This document shows, piece after piece, positions 58,847-64,000 of a stretch of DNA of 64,000 nucleotides. The stretch comes from Candidatus Flexicrinis proximus (GTDB taxonomy: Bacteria > Chloroflexota > Anaerolineae > Aggregatilineales > Phototrophicaceae). The stretch's first letter is position 1; every line of letters begins with the position of its first letter. The notes beneath the pieces are model-generated. The model ran no database searches. It was given only the letters and a program-made list of their open reading frames with translations, and was not told where the DNA came from. The position numbers and the translations under genes are program-made. Location: positions 248,001 through 312,000 of the forward strand of contig JADJQF010000011.1 of assembly GCA_016712885.1 (NCBI GenBank), written 5' to 3'.

Positions 58847-59617
58847 TCACTTATTCGGTTGAAAGCCAAGCTTCTGCGAAATGACCTGGCTCGCCCACCG
58901 TACCCCTGCGCTTAGTTCGGGGATGCGGGCAGTAGTGACCTGGGCCTGCGGGCCGGAGATGCTGAGCGCGGCGACAACACCGCCGGTATAGTCATAGATC
59001 GGCGCGGCGACACAGCGGACGATCTCGCCCGTCTCGCCGTTGTCAACGGCGTAGCCCTGCGCGCGGATGCGGTCAAGCTCTTCCATCAGATCCTTCTCGG
59101 TGGTGATCGTGGTGGGCGAAAAACGCTTGAGTCCATGTTTCTTGATGACGTGGTCATACCACAAGTGCTGTGGCATGTGGGCCAGCATCACTTTCCCGAG
59201 GGCGGTACAGTGTGCCGGCGCTCGCTTGCCAATCCGGGTATACATACCCTGAGTCTGGAGACCCTCGACTCGCTCGATATAGACGACTTCGCCTTCGTTC
59301 AGCATCGCGAGGTGAACCGTCTCGTTAACACGATTCATCAGCGCTTTCATGACCGGCATGGCATGAACACCCAAAGTCAGGTGGCCAATGGCGGCCCCGC
59401 GCAGTTGGAGGATGTGTACCCCAAGGGTGTATTTGTTGGTTTCGGGATTTTGCTCGGCGTAGCCTAACTGCATCAGGGTTGCGAGCAGACGGTGGGCCGT
59501 GGCAAGCGGAAGGTCCGACATCTCGGCAATTTCAGATATTCCGAGGTGGTAATCTGCATTACCAAGCAACTCGAGTATCGTAAATGCGCGCTCAACAGAT
59601 TGAACAGAACGGGACAT
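58847..59617 (-). CDS. IclR-family transcriptional regulator
   Basis: A 256-residue regulator. The N-terminal winged helix spans about 5-65 (SVQSVERAFTILELLGNADYHLGISEIAEMSDLPLATAHRLLATLMQLGYAEQ) and the rest is the IclR effector domain (LHILQL-type segment, TRIGKRAPAHCTALGKVMLAHM, GYAVDNGETGEIVRCVAAPIYDYTGGVVAALSISGP). It is first in the minus operon and has a perfect 17-bp palindrome 72 bases upstream, matched by one before nanE. It likely senses a sialic acid pathway intermediate. Confidence 0.93.
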   Translation of the reverse strand: MSRSVQSVERAFTILELLGNADYHLGISEIAEMSDLPLATAHRLLATLMQLGYAEQNPETNKYTLGVHILQLRGAAIGHLTLGVHAMPVMKALMNRVNETVHLAMLNEGEVVYIERVEGLQTQGMYTRIGKRAPAHCTALGKVMLAHMPQHLWYDHVIKKHGLKRFSPTTITTEKDLMEELDRIRAQGYAVDNGETGEIVRCVAAPIYDYTGGVVAALSISGPQAQVTTARIPELSAGVRWASQVISQKLGFQPNK

Positions 59618-59688
59618 GATTAAAGAGTCTTTTACTAACTTACTTTAGATGAAAGGTATCACCTCCTGTTTTCGCATGTCAATTTCCG

Positions 59689-59705
59689 TTTCCATGATGT
59701 GGAAA
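59689..59705. promoter_or_regulatory. Candidate IclR operator upstream of iclR
   Basis: TTTCCATGATGTGGAAA is a perfect inverted repeat (TTTCCA-N5-TGGAAA), 72 bases before the iclR start. The site near nanE (46935) has the same length and differs at two positions, one of which breaks the perfect symmetry. Autoregulation together with nanE control is the likely meaning. Confidence 0.72.
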
Positions 59706-59816
59706 GGTCTTGCCGAATCGCGACGCTCCACGAGACTGCATGCCCTCGGATCTGCGGGATGGTGGAGATCAAGGGATTGGCAATTTACTGCGGCAATTGG
59801 GCTGGGACTAATATGC

Positions 59817-59856
59817 AACAAGACCCGGGTCGCGAGACGGCGACCCGGATCTTGTT
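59817..59856 (-). terminator. Strong terminator of the arabinose operon
   Basis: A 17-base stem with one mismatch (AACAAGACCCGGGTCGC with GCGACCCGGATCTTGTT) around a GAGACG loop lies 31 bases beyond the arabinofuranosidase stop. It separates the arabinose operon from the iclR promoter region. Confidence 0.8.
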
Positions 59857-59887
59857 ACGTACATTTGCAGGTGTGGAATGATTCGGA

Positions 59888-61381
59888 CTAGCTTAGGGTC
59901 AACGCAACAACGGATGCGGCGGGAAGCTGAATGTTCAGTCGGTGCTGTCCTTCCGGCGCCGCGCCATGGAACACGGTGGGCTGAACACGGTCGGGCTGCT
60001 CAAAAGTGTTGTGCGCCGTCATGTCGTCTGCCGCCAGTACGAAGCCTTCAACGGCCGTCACTGCGGCATCAGGGATTGCACAGCTAATCGACTGCGACTC
60101 CCGCGGGTTGAGGTTGCAGAGAGTTAGCAGGATTTGTCCGGAGTCCGAGCGGGAGGCACTAACGCTGATTGCAGGCAGCGAGTCGTCGCCAGACGCGTAC
60201 GTTTCGCAAGCCAGGTCTACAGGCAGGAGTGTGGCGTCCTGATGCGCCTTGAACATGTCAAACACATGATAGGAAGGCGTCAGGATCATCTGCTCACCCT
60301 GTGTCAGGATCATTGCCTGAAGCACATTAACGGTCTGGGCGATATTGGCCAGCTTCACGCGGTCGCTGTGCGCCTGGAACAAGTGCAGGGTATGGGCAGC
60401 CACCACGGCGTCACGCATGGAGTTCTGCTGATAGAGAAATTCCGGGTTAGTACCCGGTTCGTTGGGGTACCAGGTTCCCCACTCGTCGACGATCAGCCAC
60501 ATCCGTTTTTCGGGGTCAAAGCGATCCAAGATTCTGGAGTTTTCCTCGATCACATGCCCGATGTGGTTGGCCATCTTGAGAACCGTGAACCACTCGGAAT
60601 CGCCGAATTTCGTCGCCGAGTGCTGCATCTGATTACGAAGGTAAACGTAGTAATGGATGCTAATGCCGTCGGTCTTGACCGGGAAACGCCGATTGGTGAT
60701 CTTGTCCATAAAGATCGCAAGGTCTTTGCCTTCGGTATCGCTCCCACCATAACCGCTGGCGATTTTCATCATGGGTGTGTCGGCGTAATTGCGGATGAAG
60801 TTCTGATACTGGCAGTAGAGATCGGCGTAATACTCAGGCGTCATGTTTCCGCCGCAGCCCCAATTCTCGTTGCCAATCCCCCAGAACGGGATTGACCAGG
60901 CCGCGTCGCGTCCATTCTTCCTGCGCTGATTCGCGAAGGTCCCCTGATCGTTGGAAGTTAAGTACTCAATCCAGTCCCGCATTTCGCGGACATTTCCACT
61001 GCCGACATTGCCGCCAATATAGGCTTCGCAGCCGACCTGCTCACACAGATCCATGAACTCGTGCGTACCGAAGTGATTGTCTTCCGGTACGTTGCCCCAG
61101 AAATTGCGGCGTACCGGGCGCTGCGCTTTGGGTCCGATGCCGTCGCGCCAGTCGTAAATGTCGGCAAAACATCCACCGGGCCAGCGCAGGTTCGGCGCTT
61201 TGATCCTGCGGAGCGCCTCCACGATGTCGCTGCGGATCCCCCGTGTATTGGGAATTGGCGAATCCTCCCCGACCCAGAGGCCGTCAGTAATGCACCGCCC
61301 CAGATGCTCGGCAAAATGGCCGTAGATATGGCGGCTGATCTTCTGGTGGTCGCCTGAAGCATGAATTGTTATGGTGTTCAT
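59888..61381 (-). CDS. abfA: alpha-L-arabinofuranosidase, GH51
   Basis: A 497-residue intracellular enzyme releasing arabinose from arabino-oligosaccharides. The family start HASGDHQKISRHIYGHFAEHLG and LRWPGGCFADIYDWRDGIG are clear; the acid/base Glu is in WGIGNENWGCGG and the nucleophile Glu in LIVDEWGTWY. No signal peptide, typical of GH51. It is the last gene of the minus-strand arabinose operon. Confidence 0.96.
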   Translation of the reverse strand: MNTITIHASGDHQKISRHIYGHFAEHLGRCITDGLWVGEDSPIPNTRGIRSDIVEALRRIKAPNLRWPGGCFADIYDWRDGIGPKAQRPVRRNFWGNVPEDNHFGTHEFMDLCEQVGCEAYIGGNVGSGNVREMRDWIEYLTSNDQGTFANQRRKNGRDAAWSIPFWGIGNENWGCGGNMTPEYYADLYCQYQNFIRNYADTPMMKIASGYGGSDTEGKDLAIFMDKITNRRFPVKTDGISIHYYVYLRNQMQHSATKFGDSEWFTVLKMANHIGHVIEENSRILDRFDPEKRMWLIVDEWGTWYPNEPGTNPEFLYQQNSMRDAVVAAHTLHLFQAHSDRVKLANIAQTVNVLQAMILTQGEQMILTPSYHVFDMFKAHQDATLLPVDLACETYASGDDSLPAISVSASRSDSGQILLTLCNLNPRESQSISCAIPDAAVTAVEGFVLAADDMTAHNTFEQPDRVQPTVFHGAAPEGQHRLNIQLPAASVVALTLS

Positions 61382-61489
61382 CGTTTCCTCGAAGTGATCA
61401 AGAAGGGGTGGATGCCGGGCATACGTGAAGGTCTGGGCGTCGCGCGCAGACGGGCGCTGAGGCCGCGTTCATCATCAACTAAACCATGC

Positions 61490-61519
61490 GCGCCGCAGCC
61501 GCTGGACTGGCTGCGGCGC
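61490..61519. repeat. Hairpin between araA and abfA
   Basis: GCGCCGCAGCC and GGCTGCGGCGC form a perfect 11-pair stem with an 8-base loop, in the 156-base gap between the araA stop and the abfA start. No T run follows. It could tune relative expression or be a minor terminator. Confidence 0.5.
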
Positions 61520-61537
61520 ATCATCGACTTTCAAATA

Positions 61538-63037
61538 CTACCGGGCCAGCATGTAGTAGACTTCGTTCCAGCGCAGCTCGTTCTTGAACTGATACAGATC
61601 AGTGTTTTCGTCGATTCGCAGGAACTCTATTCCAATCATGTCCGCGAAGTCCGACAGATGCTCAGCCGTCAGCACCTGGCTGAATCCGGTGTGATGTGCT
61701 CCACCGGCATAAATCCAGGCCGCAGCGGCAACTTTGAGGTTCGGCTGTGGAATCCATACGGCCCGCGCGACCGGAAGCTTTGGCATTGGGGCGTCAGGCG
61801 TAACGACGTCCACCGTGTTAGTGATCAATCTGAAGCGGTTGCCCATGTCCACAAGCGATGCGTTGATGGCTTGGCCGGGCGCGGTATTGAATACGAGACG
61901 TGCCGGATCGGCTTTGCCGCCAATTCCGAGCGCGTGAACTTCCAGGCTCGGCTTTGCTTCGGCAATCGTGGGGCAAATCTCGAGCATGTGTGATCCCAAA
62001 ACGCGCATGCTGGACGGGTTGAAGTGGTAGGTGTAATCCTCCATAAAGGAGGTTCCGCCGTTCAAACCGGCGCTCATCACTTTCATAGCGCGCAGAAGTG
62101 CGGAGGTCTTCCAATCGCCTTCGCCGCCAAAGCCGTAGCCCTCAGCCATCAACCGCTGAACAGGCAGGCCCGGAAGCTGGACCAACCCGTGCAGGTCTTC
62201 GAAGGTTGTCGTAAATGCTTTGAATTTGCCTGCCTCAAGGAAACGACGCAGCCCGATCTCAATTCGGGCGGCGTCCCGAACCGATGCATGACGCGCACCC
62301 CCGGTACGCAGGTCAGCCGCGATCGCGTACTGGTCTTCGTACTCTTTCACCAGCGCAGTGATTTCCGCGTCTGAGGCCTGATTGACGAGCTTGACGAGAT
62401 CGCCAACACCGTACCCGTATACCTGATAGCCCAGGCGAAGCTGCGCCTCGACCTTATCGCCCTCAGTCACGGCGACCGAGCGCATATTGTCGCCAAACCG
62501 CGCAATCCGCGCGTTCCGGGAATCGTGCAGCGCGCAGGCCGCACGCGCCCATACGCCGAGCCGCTCCTGCACTTCCGGATCGCTCCAATGGCCGACCACG
62601 ACCTTGCGATTCATACGCATTCGGGTGGCCATGAACCCGAACTCGCGGTCACCGTGTGCCGCCTGATTCAGGTTCATGAAGTCCATGTCGATGTCGGCCC
62701 ATGGAATATCCCGGTTGTACTGCGTGTGCAGGTGCGCCAACGGTTTGCTGAGCGCCGCCAATCCGGCGATCCAATTCTTGGCCGGCGAGAAGGTGTGCAT
62801 CCATACGACAACGCCCACGCAGTTGGCGCTGGAATTGGCCTCGAGACAAATCTGGTGGATTTCTTCGGGAGTCGTCAGTACCGGTTTGTATATGACTTTG
62901 ACAGGCACAGCGGAGGCGGCGTTCAAGCCATTCACAATCTCTTGCGAATGGACGCCAACTTGCTGGATTGCTTCGGGGCCATACAGGTGCTGGCTTCCGG
63001 TCAGAAACCAGACCTCAAATTGCTTCAGATCGATCAT
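61538..63037 (-). CDS. araA: L-arabinose isomerase
   Basis: A 499-residue isomerase converting L-arabinose to L-ribulose. FEVWFLTGSQHLYGPEAI at the start, VGVVVWMHTFSPAKNWI, LAHLHTQYNRDIPW and EGYGFGGEGDWKTSALLRAMK are diagnostic; the last holds one metal-binding Glu. SFMEDYTYHFNP contains the next. ATG 63037 has AAGGA upstream; a TTG three codons earlier is less likely. It follows araD by 24 bases. Confidence 0.97.
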   Translation of the reverse strand: MIDLKQFEVWFLTGSQHLYGPEAIQQVGVHSQEIVNGLNAASAVPVKVIYKPVLTTPEEIHQICLEANSSANCVGVVVWMHTFSPAKNWIAGLAALSKPLAHLHTQYNRDIPWADIDMDFMNLNQAAHGDREFGFMATRMRMNRKVVVGHWSDPEVQERLGVWARAACALHDSRNARIARFGDNMRSVAVTEGDKVEAQLRLGYQVYGYGVGDLVKLVNQASDAEITALVKEYEDQYAIAADLRTGGARHASVRDAARIEIGLRRFLEAGKFKAFTTTFEDLHGLVQLPGLPVQRLMAEGYGFGGEGDWKTSALLRAMKVMSAGLNGGTSFMEDYTYHFNPSSMRVLGSHMLEICPTIAEAKPSLEVHALGIGGKADPARLVFNTAPGQAINASLVDMGNRFRLITNTVDVVTPDAPMPKLPVARAVWIPQPNLKVAAAAWIYAGGAHHTGFSQVLTAEHLSDFADMIGIEFLRIDENTDLYQFKNELRWNEVYYMLAR

Positions 63038-63061
63038 TGCAGGCAATCCTTTCTTTGACCT

Positions 63062-63712
63062 CTATTGTCCGTAAACGTTCTGATAACGGTCATACAGCTT
63101 ATCAATGTCATGTTGGGCGATCGTGAGGGGTGTGCCCAGTTGAAGGGACGTCCAGACGATTGCGGCGTTGTCTTCGGTCATGACGGCCGCCTTAACCGCC
63201 GACTCCGCATTCTTGCCGGTGGCAAAAACGCCGTGACTCTGAAGCAGACAGGAAGGGCTGCGGCTGCCTTTTAGCGTCTGGACTACCACCTCCCCGATTT
63301 CTTCGCCGCCAATCAGCGCAAAACCGCCACAGGGAATTGGACCGCCGAATTCATCGCCCATCGCAGTCGTCAGGCAGGGGATTTCGCGTCCGTGTATGGC
63401 AAATGCAGTCGCATAGCGCGAGTGGGTGTGCACAATCCCGTTGACGTGCGGCATATGGCGATAGATGAAGCAGTGAGACGCCGTGTCGGATGAGGCTTTG
63501 TAGTTGCCCTCAATGATCTTGCCGGCTCCGTCAACAACTACCATGTTTTCCGGCCTGAGGTCAGGGAATTTGATCCCACTCGGCTTGATGACGACCCATC
63601 CACTCTCAGGATCACGCGCGCTGACGTTCCCGCTGGTCCACGCGACGAGGTTGTTCTTCGGAAGCTCCGCGTGGAGTTCACACACCATTTGCCGAAGTTC
63701 TGGTAAAAGCAT
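63062..63712 (-). CDS. araD: L-ribulose-5-phosphate 4-epimerase
   Basis: A 216-residue class II aldolase-type enzyme, final step of the arabinose pathway to xylulose-5-phosphate. LPKNNLVAWTSGNVSARDPESG, VIKPSGIKFPDLRPENMVVVD, SDTASHCFIYRH and GIVHTHSRYATAFAIHGREIPCLTTAMGDEFGG contain the expected zinc His residues. ATG 63712 has GGAGG six bases upstream and matches the E. coli N-terminus. No ribulokinase (araB) is seen in the window. Confidence 0.96.
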   Translation of the reverse strand: MLLPELRQMVCELHAELPKNNLVAWTSGNVSARDPESGWVVIKPSGIKFPDLRPENMVVVDGAGKIIEGNYKASSDTASHCFIYRHMPHVNGIVHTHSRYATAFAIHGREIPCLTTAMGDEFGGPIPCGGFALIGGEEIGEVVVQTLKGSRSPSCLLQSHGVFATGKNAESAVKAAVMTEDNAAIVWTSLQLGTPLTIAQHDIDKLYDRYQNVYGQ

Positions 63713-63760
63713 CGATGCCTCCGTAATCTTCACAGCACGTTCAGGTCACCTGCACGTACG

Positions 63761-64000
63761 CTAAATGTTGCGAATCCAGACGCGCATTTCCCCTGGTTCA
63801 CGGTTTGCCCACAAGAAGTAAGGGATGGCCCTGAACTGGAACGACGTGTGTTTGTACTGCACCTGCGACTTTGGCTGGTAGAGATCGTTGTTCCACTCAG
63901 CCGGCTCGATGCGAACCGCCTCGCCTGCGATGACGGGTATACCGCCGAACAACTGCGAAGCCGGCTCTGCATGCAGCGCGGACTGATCCGGAATTACCAC
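63761..64000 (-). CDS. C-terminal end of a GH127 beta-L-arabinofuranosidase
   Basis: The last 79 residues of a protein that enters from the right edge. The ending FRAIPYFLWANREPGEMRVWIRNI is the characteristic C-terminus of GH127 enzymes (IPYYxWANRGPGEMxVW). Placed directly upstream of araD, it extends the arabinan-degradation operon. Only this fragment can be seen. Confidence 0.75.
   Translation of the reverse strand: MVIPDQSALHAEPASQLFGGIPVIAGEAVRIEPAEWNNDLYQPKSQVQYKHTSFQFRAIPYFLWANREPGEMRVWIRNI

Noticed and set aside
1..64000. tRNA, rRNA, CRISPR, insertion sequence or prophage
   Set aside because: No tRNA-like cloverleaf, repeat-spacer series, transposase or integrase was noticed by eye; weakly conserved small RNAs cannot be excluded.

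Overview
The window is about 64 kb of moderately GC-rich, densely coded bacterial chromosome. Several traits point to a Chloroflexota (Anaerolineae-like) bacterium: a MalT-like ATPase fused to a BTAD domain, many NarL-type and stand-alone receivers, a menaquinone-type NrfD/multiheme cytochrome module, large multi-domain glycosyltransferases, and linked GH51/GH127 arabinan genes. This is inferred from gene content, not from a marker gene. I saw no rRNA, tRNA, CRISPR array, transposase or integrase.

Layout. 1-5.5 kb (minus strand): the start of an aldo/keto reductase, a family A DNA polymerase without a 5' nuclease, tex, and a nucleotidyltransferase. 5.9-13.5 kb (plus): a sensor kinase and NarL-type regulator, followed by two multiheme c-type cytochromes (8 and 9 CXXCH motifs), a Tat-exported ferredoxin and a NrfD-type membrane subunit, which together look like a quinone-linked electron transfer complex. 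13.6-15.5 kb (minus): an ABC-F ATPase whose leader carries a 9-codon ORF and an intrinsic terminator, the layout of ribosome-mediated attenuation. 15.8-21 kb: a large BTAD regulator, a tiny secreted peptide gene, a small Nif11/LigA-like protein, an unrecognised 197-residue protein and a lone receiver.

21-46 kb is a surface-polysaccharide region. It holds glycosyltransferases, a GT-C membrane enzyme, an ABC-2 exporter pair whose ATPase lacks its signature and Walker B motifs, a WecG/TagA enzyme, an initiating phosphoglycosyltransferase, a very large dual glycosyltransferase, a pyruvyltransferase, a tandem methyltransferase and two sulfotransferases. It also contains a 1230-residue lipoprotein with PPC-type repeats and a fucose-isomerase-like enzyme. 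An OsmC protein follows.

47-59.6 kb is a sialic-acid-type catabolic island made of two convergent operons. The plus operon encodes NanE, a ROK kinase, an oxidoreductase, a sialidase and a double FAH protein. The minus operon encodes an IclR regulator, a Dpp-type binding protein and two permeases, a HpaI-type aldolase and a NanA-like lyase. Nearly identical 17-bp palindromes lie upstream of the first gene at both ends, so the IclR protein probably controls the whole island. 59.8-64 kb (minus) is an L-arabinose/arabinan operon: GH127 (partial), araD, araA and a GH51 arabinofuranosidase.
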